NCBI GenBank assembly: GCA_021201185.1
Contig: JAJQFJ010000057.1
Span: 1 to 52,306 of the forward strand
DNA: 52,306 bases
Direction: 5' to 3'
Origin: Clostridiales bacterium
Lineage (GTDB): Bacteria > Bacillota > Clostridia > Oscillospirales > Oscillospiraceae
The notes below the pieces were generated by a model. The model saw nothing but the letters and a program-made list of their open reading frames with translations. It searched no databases and was not told the DNA's origin. Of the stretch, positions 31,454 to 43,070 are shown one piece after another (position 1 is the stretch's first letter; each line of letters begins with the position of its first letter). Made by a program: the position numbers and the translations under genes.

Positions 31454-33136
31454 TCATTTCTTAAAGCTGTCCTTCAGGCTGACCGACCGGTTGAATACCG
31501 GCGCGCCGGGTTTACTGTCCCTGTTGTCCACGCAGAAGTAGCCCAGCCGCATGAACTGGAAGGAGGCGGGCACCTGCGCCTCCGCCAGAGAGGCCTCCAG
31601 CTTGCAGCCCTGGAGCACCTCCAGAGAGCCGGGATTCAGGCAGGCCAGGAAATCCTTTCCGGCGGCGTCGGGGGCGGCGTCGCTGAACAGGTCGTCGTAC
31701 AGCCGGACCTCCGCATCCACAGCGGGGGCGGCGTCCACCCAGTGGATGGCAGCGCCCTTGATCTTCCGCCCGTCAGCGGGGTCGCCGCCCTTGGAATCGG
31801 GGTCGTACTCCGCCAGCACCTCCACCACGTTGCCCGCCTCGTCCTTGACGCAGCCGGTGCAGCGGATGACATAGGCTCCCTTGAGCCGACACTCCAGCCC
31901 GTTGGGGGAGAGGCGCTTGTACTTCTTCACCGGCTCCTCCATAAAGTCCTCCGTCTCGATGTAGAGATGGCGGGAGAAGGTGACGGTGCGGCTGCCCATG
32001 GAGGGGTCCTTGGGATGGTTTTCGATGGAGAAGGTCTCGCTCTGGCCCTTGGGATAGTTGGTGATAGTGAGCGCCACCGGGCGCAGCACCGCCATGACCC
32101 GCCGGGCGGACCGGTCCAGATCCTCCCGGAGACAGCGCTCCAGGAAGGAGAACTCCACCGTAGAAGCCGCCTTGGACACGCCGTTGGCCTCGGAGAAGGC
32201 ACGGATGGAGGCGGGGGTGTAACCTCTCCGCCGCAGGCCGCAGATGGTGGGCATCCGGGGGTCGTCCCAGCCGGAGACATACCCTCCCTCCACCAGCGCC
32301 CGGAGCTTGCGCTTGCTCATGACGGTGTGGTCGATGCCTAACCGGGCAAACTCGATCTGCCGGGGCTTGTTGGGGCAGGAGATGTTGTCGATCACCCAGT
32401 CGTACAGGGGCCGATGGTCCTCAAACTCCAGGGTGCAGAGAGAATGGGTGATCCCCTCCAGAGCGTCCTCAATGGGGTGGGCGTAGTCGTACATGGGGTA
32501 GATGCACCACTGATCTCCCGTGCGGTGGTGGCGCTGGTGCTTGATGCGATAGATGGCCGGGTCCCGCATATTGAAGTTGCCGGAGGCCAGGTCGATCTTC
32601 GCCCGAAGGGTCATGGCCCCGTCAGGGAACTCTCCCGCCCGCATCCGGCGGAACAGGTCGAGGGACTCCTCGATGGGCCTGTCCCGGTAGGGGCTGGTGG
32701 CGGGGGTGTTCACGTCCCCCCGGTTGGCGCTCATCTCCTCGGGAGAGAGCTGGCACACATAGGCCTTGCCCGCCAGGATCAGCTCCTCGGCGAACTGGTA
32801 CATCTGCTCAAAGTAATCCGAGGCGTAGTAGAACCGGTCGTCCCAGTCGTAGCCCAGCCAGTGGATGTCCTCCTGAATGGCGTCCACAAACTCCACGTCC
32901 TCCTTGGTGGGGTTGGTGTCGTCCATGCGGAGATTGCAAAGGCCGTGATATTTTTGAGCCGTGCCAAAGTCCACATAGATGGCCTTGGCGTGGCCGATGT
33001 GGAGATAGCCGTTGGGCTCCGGCGGGAAGCGGGTGTGTACCTCCATCCCGGCGTAACGTCCGCCCTCGGCGATATCCTCGTCGATAAAATCATGGATAAA
33101 GTTTTGACTCATCAGGCTGTTGTCCTTCTCTGCCAA
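31454..33136 (-). CDS. glnS: Glutaminyl-tRNA synthetase
   Basis: A 560-residue class I synthetase that charges tRNA-Gln directly. Signature motifs: TRFPPEPNGYLHIGHAKAI (HIGH) and HTVMSKRKLRALVEGG (KMSKS). The anticodon-binding beta domains follow, with RLSPNGLECRLKGAYVIRC and FQFMRLGYFCVDNRDS at the end. I chose the TTG at 33136 because GGAGGG lies just upstream and the ATG at 33112 has no ribosome site. The promoter has TATAAT about 33180 on the minus strand. Most Firmicutes make Gln-tRNA with GatCAB; many gut Clostridia carry a GlnRS that is probably acquired. Confidence 0.95.
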   Translation of the reverse strand: MAEKDNSLMSQNFIHDFIDEDIAEGGRYAGMEVHTRFPPEPNGYLHIGHAKAIYVDFGTAQKYHGLCNLRMDDTNPTKEDVEFVDAIQEDIHWLGYDWDDRFYYASDYFEQMYQFAEELILAGKAYVCQLSPEEMSANRGDVNTPATSPYRDRPIEESLDLFRRMRAGEFPDGAMTLRAKIDLASGNFNMRDPAIYRIKHQRHHRTGDQWCIYPMYDYAHPIEDALEGITHSLCTLEFEDHRPLYDWVIDNISCPNKPRQIEFARLGIDHTVMSKRKLRALVEGGYVSGWDDPRMPTICGLRRRGYTPASIRAFSEANGVSKAASTVEFSFLERCLREDLDRSARRVMAVLRPVALTITNYPKGQSETFSIENHPKDPSMGSRTVTFSRHLYIETEDFMEEPVKKYKRLSPNGLECRLKGAYVIRCTGCVKDEAGNVVEVLAEYDPDSKGGDPADGRKIKGAAIHWVDAAPAVDAEVRLYDDLFSDAAPDAAGKDFLACLNPGSLEVLQGCKLEASLAEAQVPASFQFMRLGYFCVDNRDSKPGAPVFNRSVSLKDSFKK

Positions 33137-33247
33137 AGGAATCCCTCCCTCTCTTTCTCGGTGAGCCATATTATATCCCAAAATCTGCCGTTTGAAAAGA
33201 GGGAAGAGAACGGGAATTGATTTTTGCGCACGGGGCCGCTCCAAGTC

Positions 33248-33276
33248 TTGAATTATCCGCCCCAAACGGATATAAT
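33248..33276 (+). promoter_or_regulatory. Promoter of the murD operon
   Basis: TTGAAT (33248-33253), 17 bp, TATAAT (33271-33276), divergent from the glnS promoter in the same 187-bp gap. Confidence 0.8.
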
Positions 33277-33323
33277 GAATCGGTATGACTGATGATTTCG
33301 ATAACAGGATAGGGGGAATCTCT

Positions 33324-34709
33324 ATGACCTTTACGCAATGGCTGGAGGAGATGGGCCGACACACCGTCGCCATCGTGGGCATCGGCGTCTCCAATGTGCC
33401 GCTGATTCGCCTGCTCACCGACCACGGCGTTTCCGTCACCGCCTGCGATAAACAGACCCGGGAGAAGTTCGGTAACGAGGCCCTGCTCCGGGAGCTGGAG
33501 GAGCGGGGTGTCCGGCTCCGGCTGGGGGAGGGCTATCTGGACGGCCTCGACCAGGACTATATTTTCCGCTCACCCGGTATCCGCCCGGATATCCCCGCCT
33601 TTGAAGCGGCGAAGGCTAGAGGCAGCGTCATCACCTCGGAGATGGAGGTGTTCTTTGAGGTCTGCCCCTGCAAAAAGATCGCCGTGACCGGCTCCGACGG
33701 CAAGACCACCACCACCACCATCATCGCCAGGCTGCTGGAGGCCCAGGGCTACACCGTTCATCTGGGTGGCAATATCGGTCACCCCCTCCTGGCGGAGACG
33801 GGGGAGATGAGGCCGGAGGATATCGCCGTGCTGGAGCTGTCCTCCTTCCAGCTCATGACCATGCGCCGCTCCCCGGAGATCGCTGTCATCACCAATCTGG
33901 CCCCCAATCATCTGGACATCCACAAGGGGATGGAGGAATACGTGGCGGCCAAGGAGAACATCTATCTCTGGCAGGACGAGAGCGGCAGGCTGGTGCTCAA
34001 TCACGACAACGACTATACCCGCAGCTTTGCGGCAAAGGCCAGGGGGACCGTCACCTGGTTTGCCCGACAGACGGAGGCCCCCTCCGGGGTGGCGCTGGAG
34101 GACGGCTCTATTGTGGTCAAGGGGGACCGGTCCGTGTTGCCGGTGTCTGACATTCTCCTCCCCGGCGTCCACAACTGGGAGAACTATATGGCGGCCATCG
34201 CCGCCGTGGACGGTCTGGTGTCCAACGAGACGATCCGCACCTTTGCCAGAACCTTCGGCGGGGTGGAGCACCGCATCGAGCTGGTGGCGGAGAAGGCGGG
34301 GGTCCGGTACTACAACGACTCCATCGCCTCCAGCCCCAGCCGCACCATCGCCGGCCTCCGCTCCTTCCGGCAAAAGGTCATCCTCATCGCCGGAGGCTAC
34401 GACAAGCACCTGGATTACGCCCCTCTTGGCCCGGAGATCGTTTCCCACGTGAAGGCCCTGGTGCTGACCGGGGCCACCGCCGGAAAGATTCGGGCGGCCA
34501 CAGAGGCCGCTCCCGGCTACGACCCGGCTCAGCTGCCCATCTATGACGGCCTGGGCTTCGCCGGGGCGCTGGAGCAGGCCCGGCGCATCGCCCGGCCCGG
34601 AGACGTGGTCATCCTGTCCCCGGCCTCTGCCTCCTTTGATCAGTTCAAAAACTTTATGGTCCGGGGAGACACCTTCAAACAGCTGGTACGGGCACTGCTG
34701 GAGCATTGA
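33324..34709 (+). CDS. murD: UDP-N-acetylmuramoyl-alanine--D-glutamate ligase
   Basis: A 461-residue Mur ligase that adds D-glutamate to UDP-MurNAc-L-Ala in peptidoglycan synthesis. The N-terminal Rossmann region has TVAIVGIGVSNVPLIRLL. The ATP loop is KIAVTGSDGKTTTTTII, followed by GGNIGHPLLAE, LELSSFQLMTM, ITNLAPNHLDIHKGMEEYVAAKENI, FGGVEHRIELV, YNDSIASSPSRTIAGLRSF and LSPASASFDQFKNFMVRGDTF at the C-terminus. The ATG at 33324 has GGGGGA 6 nt upstream; an upstream in-frame ATG lacks a ribosome site. It stands outside a dcw cluster, heading a peptidase run. Confidence 0.95.
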   Translation: MTFTQWLEEMGRHTVAIVGIGVSNVPLIRLLTDHGVSVTACDKQTREKFGNEALLRELEERGVRLRLGEGYLDGLDQDYIFRSPGIRPDIPAFEAAKARGSVITSEMEVFFEVCPCKKIAVTGSDGKTTTTTIIARLLEAQGYTVHLGGNIGHPLLAETGEMRPEDIAVLELSSFQLMTMRRSPEIAVITNLAPNHLDIHKGMEEYVAAKENIYLWQDESGRLVLNHDNDYTRSFAAKARGTVTWFARQTEAPSGVALEDGSIVVKGDRSVLPVSDILLPGVHNWENYMAAIAAVDGLVSNETIRTFARTFGGVEHRIELVAEKAGVRYYNDSIASSPSRTIAGLRSFRQKVILIAGGYDKHLDYAPLGPEIVSHVKALVLTGATAGKIRAATEAAPGYDPAQLPIYDGLGFAGALEQARRIARPGDVVILSPASASFDQFKNFMVRGDTFKQLVRALLEH

Positions 34710-34725
34710 GAGGAGAGAACGGACT

Positions 34726-35775
34726 GTGAACTATTTCGACTGCCTGGCCCGGCTGAGCCAGGCTCCCGGCCCCTCCGGGTTTGAGGAGCGGGCGGCGGAC
34801 GTAGCTTATAAAATGCTGGCCCCCCTCACCGACGAGGTGCACCGGGACCGGCTGGGGAGCGTTATCGGCCTGCGCCGGTGCGGGAAGGAGAACGCCCCCA
34901 AGGTCCTGCTGGACGCCCATCTGGACGAGGTGGGGCTCATCGTCACCGGCATCGAGGAGGGCTTTCTCCGCTTCTCCTCCCTGGGGGGCATCGACCCCCG
35001 CATCCTGCCGGACCGGGAGATCACCGTTCTCACCGACCTGCCCATTCTGGGGGTGGTGGCGGTCAAACCGCCTCACGTCATGAACGACGACGACAAGGAA
35101 AACGTGGTGCCCATCAAGGACCTGTACCTGGATATCGGCATGAGCCAGGCCCAGGCGGAGCGGACCGTCCCTCTGGGTACCCCCATGGTCTACCGGGAGG
35201 ACATCCTCCGGCTGGCGGGGGACCGCATTGCCGGAAAGAGCCTGGACGACCGGGCGTGCTTTGCCATCCTCCTGCGCACCCTGGAGCTGCTGGAGGGGGA
35301 GACACTGAACGTGGACGTGGCGGTGCTCGGCTCCTGCTTTGAGGAGACCTCCGGGGACGGGGCGCTGGTGGCTACCTTCGCCGAGCGCCCGGACTGCGCT
35401 ATCGCGGTGGATGTGACCTTCGGCGTCTCCCACGACGGGCCGGAGGAGACGGGTTTTGCCCTGGGCAAGGGCCCGGCGGTGGGCATTGGCCCCAACTGCG
35501 CCCGCTGGATGGTGGACGGCCTGCGGAAGGCCTGCGCTGTCCGGGAGATCAACTGGAATCCGGAGGTCATGGCGGGCAATACCGGCACCAACGGCTGGGA
35601 GATGCAGGTGGCCCGGGAGGGCGTCCCGGTGGCGCTGGTGTCTCTGCCGCTGAACTATATGCACACCCCTCTGGAGGTCATCTCCGAGGGTGACGCGGAG
35701 CAGACCGCCCGGCTGCTGGCGGACTTTCTCCTGGGGCTGCGAGAGGAGGACGGAGTTCTGTGCTGGAAGAATTAA
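34726..35775 (+). CDS. M42-family metalloaminopeptidase (first of three)
   Basis: A 349-residue glutamyl-aminopeptidase/endoglucanase-like M42 protein, cytosolic, two metal ions. Visible ligand motifs are LDAHLDEVGLI, KSLDDRACFAILL, GSCFEETSGDGA, AIAVDVTFG and NYMHTPLEVIS. The EET in place of the usual EEVG around the catalytic Glu is a deviation, but both acids are kept. The GTG at 34726 has AGGAG upstream. It starts 16 bp after murD and overlaps the next gene by 16 bp. Such enzymes trim peptides from proteasome-like or ClpP digestion. Confidence 0.88.
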   Translation: MNYFDCLARLSQAPGPSGFEERAADVAYKMLAPLTDEVHRDRLGSVIGLRRCGKENAPKVLLDAHLDEVGLIVTGIEEGFLRFSSLGGIDPRILPDREITVLTDLPILGVVAVKPPHVMNDDDKENVVPIKDLYLDIGMSQAQAERTVPLGTPMVYREDILRLAGDRIAGKSLDDRACFAILLRTLELLEGETLNVDVAVLGSCFEETSGDGALVATFAERPDCAIAVDVTFGVSHDGPEETGFALGKGPAVGIGPNCARWMVDGLRKACAVREINWNPEVMAGNTGTNGWEMQVAREGVPVALVSLPLNYMHTPLEVISEGDAEQTARLLADFLLGLREEDGVLCWKN

Positions 35776-36785
35776 AGACCCTCTGCGCCCTCTCCGGCGT
35801 CTCCAGCCGGGAGGACCAGGTGCGGGACTATATCCGCGCCCAGGCGGAGCCCTACGCCGCCTCTGTCCGGACCGATCGTCTGGGCAACCTGATCGTGGAA
35901 AAGCGCGGGGCCAGGTCCGCCCCCGGTGAGCTGCTGTTGGCCGCCCACATGGACGAGGTGGGTATGATGATCGACCGTATCCACAAAGACGGCACCCTGG
36001 GCTTTCAGTTTGTGGGCGGCGTGAACTGCCAGGTGGTCATCGGGAAAAAGGTCTATATCGGCCCCAACCGGGTCCCCGCCGTGGTGGGGATGAAGCCCAT
36101 CCACCTGACCACCGCCGAGGAGCGAAAAAAGGCTCCACCCACGGACAAGCTGTATCTGGACATCGGCACCGATTCCCGGGAGGAGAGCGAAAAGCTGGTA
36201 GAGCTCGGGGACGTGGCGGTCTTTTCCAACGACATCCGGGAATTTGGCGACGGACGGCTCAAGGCCAAGGCCATCGACGACCGGGTGGGCTGCGCCGTTC
36301 TGCTGGACCTGCTGAGGCAGGAGCTGCCCATGGATGTCACTTTCGTCTTTACCGTCCAGGAGGAGGTGGGCACCCGTGGCGCCCTGGGAGCCGCCTTTGC
36401 CCTCCAGCCGAAAAACGTCCTGGTGGTAGAGGGCACCACCGCCGCCGACCTTCCGGGCATGGAGGGCGGCGCCCACGTCTGCCGGGTGGGGGGCGGCCCG
36501 GTCCTGCCCTTTATGGACAAGGGAAGCATCGCCAGCCGCAGGCTGTTTCTGCTCCTGCGCCGCCTGGCGGAGGAGAATGGCATCCCCTGGCAGACCAAGG
36601 AATATATCGCCGGAGGCACCGACGGCAAAGCCTTCCAGCGCAGCGGCGTGGGAGCCAGAGTGGCGGGCCTGTCCGCTCCGGTGCGGTATCTCCACGCCCC
36701 CTCCAGCGTTGTCTCTATCGAGGATTGCCGCAATATGTGTCGCCTGGCCCGTCTGTTCGTGGACGCCATGGCACAGGAGGTATGA
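35760..36785 (+). CDS. M42-family metalloaminopeptidase (second of three)
   Basis: A 341-residue paralogue of its neighbours. Motifs: LLAAHMDEVGMMID, KAIDDRVGCAVLL, VQEEVGTRGALGA, LVVEGTTAADLPG and RYLHAPSSVVSIED. The metal-binding Asp of the AVDVT segment is Glu here (VVEGT). The GTG start at 35760 overlaps the upstream gene by 16 bp; GAGGAGG precedes it. Confidence 0.88.
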   Translation: MLEELKTLCALSGVSSREDQVRDYIRAQAEPYAASVRTDRLGNLIVEKRGARSAPGELLLAAHMDEVGMMIDRIHKDGTLGFQFVGGVNCQVVIGKKVYIGPNRVPAVVGMKPIHLTTAEERKKAPPTDKLYLDIGTDSREESEKLVELGDVAVFSNDIREFGDGRLKAKAIDDRVGCAVLLDLLRQELPMDVTFVFTVQEEVGTRGALGAAFALQPKNVLVVEGTTAADLPGMEGGAHVCRVGGGPVLPFMDKGSIASRRLFLLLRRLAEENGIPWQTKEYIAGGTDGKAFQRSGVGARVAGLSAPVRYLHAPSSVVSIEDCRNMCRLARLFVDAMAQEV

Positions 36786-36787
36786 CG

Positions 36788-37777
36788 ATGAATACATTTG
36801 AAACCCTGTCCCGGCTGACCCAGACCCACGGGGTCTCCGGCAACGAGGGGAATATCCGCTCCCTGGCCCAGCCCTACGCCGACGACATCCGGGAGGATGC
36901 CATGGGCAACCTCATCGTTCACCGGGCAGGGAAGGGGCCGAGACTGCTCTTCTCCGCCCACATGGACTCGGTGGGCCTGGTGGCCACCCATATCGACAAG
37001 GACGGGACCATCCGCTTCGGCACTCTGGGGGGCTTCTGCGTCCCCGACCTGATTCAGCAGACCTTCCGCTTCCAGAACGGGGCCTATGCCCTGTGCTGCG
37101 CCCGGGAGGACAAGCTGGAGGAGGCCAAGCTCCGGGACCTGTATCTGGACATCGGCGCCGCCAACGAGCAGGAGGCAAAGGAGCTGGTTCAGGTGGGGGA
37201 CACCGCCGCCTTTGTCAGCCCACTGAAGCATCTGAGCAAAAACCGGGTGTCCGGCTGCTTCCTGGATAACCGCATCGGCTGCCTGGCCCTTCTGCATGCG
37301 CTGAAGGATGTCACCGCCCCTGCCAACGACCTGTACTTCGTGTTCAGCGTCCAGGAGGAGGTAGGCACCCGGGGGGCCAAGCCCGCCTCCTTTGGGGTGG
37401 ACCCGGACTATGGCATTGCGGTAGACGTGACCTGTGCCGACGACGTGCCCGGCTCTCTCCACGAGGGGACTGCCGTCATGGGCAAGGGCGCGGCGGTGAA
37501 GGTGATGGACCGCTCGGTCATCTGTTCCCCCAGCCTGGTCAGGCGGCTCAACGACCTGGCGGAGGCCAGGGGCATCCCTGTCCAGCCGGACATCCTTACC
37601 TGCGGCGGCACTGACGCCGGCCCCATCCGCACCGCCCGCAAGGGAGTCGTGACCGGAGGCATCTCTGTCCCCTGTCGCTACACACACTCCGCTGTGGAGC
37701 AGTGCGATTTGGAGGACCTGGACGCCTGTACCCGCCTCATCCGGGCGATCTGTGAGGAGGCGCTTCCCACCGTATGA
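36788..37777 (+). CDS. M42-family metalloaminopeptidase (third of three)
   Basis: A 329-residue M42 paralogue. Motifs: LLFSAHMDSVGLVATHI, GCFLDNRIGCLALL, SVQEEVGTRGAKPA, YGIAVDVTCADDVPG and RYTHSAVEQCDLED. The ATG at 36788 stands 8 nt from AGGAGG; an ATG at 36782 overlaps the previous stop but is too close to the site. Its stop overlaps the next ATG (37774). Confidence 0.88.
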   Translation: MNTFETLSRLTQTHGVSGNEGNIRSLAQPYADDIREDAMGNLIVHRAGKGPRLLFSAHMDSVGLVATHIDKDGTIRFGTLGGFCVPDLIQQTFRFQNGAYALCCAREDKLEEAKLRDLYLDIGAANEQEAKELVQVGDTAAFVSPLKHLSKNRVSGCFLDNRIGCLALLHALKDVTAPANDLYFVFSVQEEVGTRGAKPASFGVDPDYGIAVDVTCADDVPGSLHEGTAVMGKGAAVKVMDRSVICSPSLVRRLNDLAEARGIPVQPDILTCGGTDAGPIRTARKGVVTGGISVPCRYTHSAVEQCDLEDLDACTRLIRAICEEALPTV

Positions 37778-39032
37778 GTACATTGGAGCTATCCCCCCGC
37801 ACCCTGGAGCTGGCAAAAGAGGCCCAGGCCGCCCTCCGGGAGCAGTTTGACGCCATTGACGAGATGGCGGAGCGCAACAGCCGGAAGGTGCTGGCTGCGT
37901 TCCAGGCCCATCGGGTGTCGGAGGCCTGTTTTGCGGGCACCACCGGCTACGGCTACGACGACCTGGGCCGGGACACCCTGGACAAAATCTATGCGGACAT
38001 CTTCCAGACGGAGGACGCCCTGGTGCGCATCCAGTTTGTCAACGGCACTCACGCTATCGCCTCCTGCCTTTACGGCGTGCTGGAGCCGGGAGACGTTCTG
38101 CTCTCCGCTGTAGGGGCCCCATACGACACCATTCAGGGGGTCATCGGCATGACAGGGGACTATCCCCTGAGCCTGAAACGCTATGGAATTGAATACCGGG
38201 AAGTCCCCATTTCCCGGGAAAACACCCCCGACCGGGCCAGGCTGGCGGAGATGGCCGCCGACCCGAAGGTGAAGGCGGTGCTCATCCAGCGCTCCAAGGG
38301 CTATTCCACCCGGGCCTCCCTCTCCGTTCGGGAGATCGGAGAGCTAATCGCTGTGGTGAAATCGGTCAACCCGGAAGCGGTCTGCATCGTGGACAACTGC
38401 TACGGAGAGTTCGTCGAGGAACAGGAGCCGTCCCAGGTGGGGGCGGACCTGGTGGTGGGGAGCCTGATCAAAAACCCCGGCGGCGGTCTGGCTCCCATGG
38501 GTGGCTATCTCTGCGGCAGGGCAGACCTGGTGGAGCGGGCCTCCTACCGGCTCACCGTCCCCGGCATCGGCCGGGAGTGCGGGGCCACGCTGGGGAACAA
38601 CCGGGCCCTCTATCAGGGGCTGTTCCTGGCTCCCCATGCGGTGGCCCAGGCGCTGAAAACGGCGATCTTTGCCGCCCGCATCATGGAGCAGCTGGGGTAT
38701 GTCACCAAGCCCCACTCCTGGCAGGAGCGGCACGACATCATCCAGATGATCTCCCTCCAGACCCCGGAGCGGGTGGAGCAGTTCTGCAAGGGAATCCAGG
38801 CGGGTTCCCCGGTGGACAGCTACGTCACCCCGGTGCCCTGGGCCATGCCGGGATACGATGTGCCTGTCATTATGGCGGCGGGAGCCTTCATCCAGGGGGC
38901 CTCCATCGAGCTGTCCGCCGACGCCCCCATGCGGGAGCCGTACACCGTCTATCTCCAGGGCGGCCTGACCTACGAGTCGGGTAAGACGGGCATCCTGCTG
39001 GCGGTGGAGGAGCTGCTGAAAAACGGGGCAGA

Positions 39033-39036
<4 letters not shown>
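37774..39036 (+). CDS. PLP-dependent aluminium-resistance/methionine gamma-lyase-like protein
   Basis: A 420-residue fold-type I PLP enzyme of the family often annotated as aluminium resistance or methionine gamma-lyase family. Features: FAGTTGYGYDDLGRDTLD, RIQFVNGTHAIASCLYG, AVCIVDNCYGEFVEEQEP (the cofactor Asp) and VVGSLIKNPGGGLAPMGGY with Lys233 as the likely Schiff base. It overlaps the third M42 gene by four bases (ATGA). The reaction is probably cleavage of a sulfur amino acid, but the true substrate is not known. Confidence 0.9.
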
Positions 39037-41781
<2,745 letters not shown>

Positions 41782-41789
41782 CAGACAGC

Positions 41790-41832
41790 AAAACACACTC
41801 CGGAAGTCTCTTACCGGAGTGTGTTTTGCTTT
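41790..41832. terminator. Bidirectional terminator after ligA
   Basis: A perfect stem of AAAACACACTCCGG with its complement around a 10-nt loop, then GCTTTT. It lies between ligA and the convergent VanZ-family gene. Confidence 0.88.
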
Positions 41833-41838
41833 TATCCG

Positions 41839-42525
41839 TCAAATGACCGTCCCCGCCTCCAGGTACAGGAGGAAATGACCCGCAAAGAGCAGGGCCACTG
41901 TCCCCTCGGGGCCCATGGGCCAGACCAGCTCCTGCTCCCGCTTCCAGCCGGTAAGCCGGGCGAACAGCCGGAACAGCCCCCAGCCCGCCACGGCTCCCAG
42001 GGTGTTCATCACCAGGTCGTCCACGTCGCTGGCCCGGAAGTTGACCAGCTGGCTCACCTCCACCAGAAGAGAGCAGCCCAGCCCGCCCAGCAGCGCGAGA
42101 TAAAATTTGTCCCGGCTGTCCCACAGCAGGGGGGTGAGAAAGCCCAGGGGCACAAAGAGCAGCACGTTGAGCGCATACCCCACCGGGTCGATTCCCTGGG
42201 AGAAGGGGGCGAGGTTCACCTCGTTGCAGCCCCAGCAGAGGCCGTTTTGCAGCGTCTCGGCCAGTGTGCCTGCCCCGGTGACCGCCCAGATACCGGCGAT
42301 GTAGAGGACGTACAGCGCCATCCACAGCCAGCGGGTGCCCTCCATCCGGCGGACGCCCCGCGCCTCCTGACGGCGGCGGAGTAGAACGGTGACAGCCAGC
42401 CAGGGCAGGACGGCGGAGGACAGCTCATAGAGCAGCTGCAAAAATGTCCCGCCGTCGGGAGAGAACACTGCGCAGGTCAGCAGAAACAGCACGGCACACA
42501 CCAGGGCCGGGATGAGCAGCAGCAT
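41839..42525 (-). CDS. VanZ-family membrane protein
   Basis: A 228-residue protein with about six membrane helices. The family core is NVLLFVPLGFLTPLLW followed by LLVEVSQLVNFRASDVDDLVMNTLGAVAGWGLFRL. VanZ-like proteins relate to low-level teicoplanin or lipoglycopeptide resistance and envelope adaptation. There are no van genes here, so this is a chromosomal paralogue. AAAGGAGG lies 5 nt before the ATG. Confidence 0.88.
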   Translation of the reverse strand: MLLLIPALVCAVLFLLTCAVFSPDGGTFLQLLYELSSAVLPWLAVTVLLRRRQEARGVRRMEGTRWLWMALYVLYIAGIWAVTGAGTLAETLQNGLCWGCNEVNLAPFSQGIDPVGYALNVLLFVPLGFLTPLLWDSRDKFYLALLGGLGCSLLVEVSQLVNFRASDVDDLVMNTLGAVAGWGLFRLFARLTGWKREQELVWPMGPEGTVALLFAGHFLLYLEAGTVI

Positions 42526-42562
42526 GGTGGCCTCCTTTCCGGACGGGCTTTCTTCGTTTGCG

Positions 42563-43003
42563 TCAGTCTGTGATGGTGAGGGAAAGAGATTCCGTAAGCG
42601 TATCCGCTTCCGCCCCCACCTTGTAGCTGAGGGCGTGAGTCAGCCCGGAAAACGTAAATGATGTCTCGCTGTCTGTCAGGGTGGCGTACATGATCGGTTC
42701 GTCGCCGGCATCATTGGAGTACAGGTAGAGCTGAATTTCCACCCCTTCAGGAATACTGTCTGCGAATACGGTGATCTCCGCTGTATTGGTGGTGAGATAG
42801 TCCTGGGTGATCTGCACCTTTGTCTCGTCTGCGGCCAGCTCCAGGGTCACGTCGTTGTCGCTGAGAGCGATACCCTCCGTGTTCCTTTGGGAGGCGCTAA
42901 TGTCTGTGGTGTCAACGGCGTTCTCCGATGTCTGGCCGGAGCAGCCCGCACAGGCCAAAAGGCAGAATGTCATGGTCAACAGCAAAAGAAACGGTTTCTT
43001 CAT
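42563..43003 (-). CDS. Small lipoprotein of unknown function
   Basis: A 146-residue secreted protein. A signal peptide with a lipobox-like LLACAGCSG places the lipidated Cys at about residue 21. The rest is a single beta-rich domain (VTLELAADETKVQITQDYL, VQLYLYS-like strands, SFTFSGLTHALSYKV), perhaps fibronectin-like. I chose the second of two ATGs (43003) since GGAGG is 9 nt away; the first is at 43009. It sits after the sensor kinase gene on the same strand and may share its transcript. Confidence 0.75.
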   Translation of the reverse strand: MKKPFLLLLTMTFCLLACAGCSGQTSENAVDTTDISASQRNTEGIALSDNDVTLELAADETKVQITQDYLTTNTAEITVFADSIPEGVEIQLYLYSNDAGDEPIMYATLTDSETSFTFSGLTHALSYKVGAEADTLTESLSLTITD

Positions 43004-43070
43004 TATCATTTTCCTCCTTTACCCTGTCCGTTTATATCCCCAGGGGCCTCCCGACCCCTGGGGTCTATTC

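Noticed and set aside
31454..33250. Possible T-box leader for glnS
   Set aside because: The leader is too short, and no T-box sequence or specifier hairpin was found.
36053..37816. 587-codon minus-strand open frame over the M42 genes
   Set aside because: Same reason; the plus-strand proteins show full metal-binding motifs.
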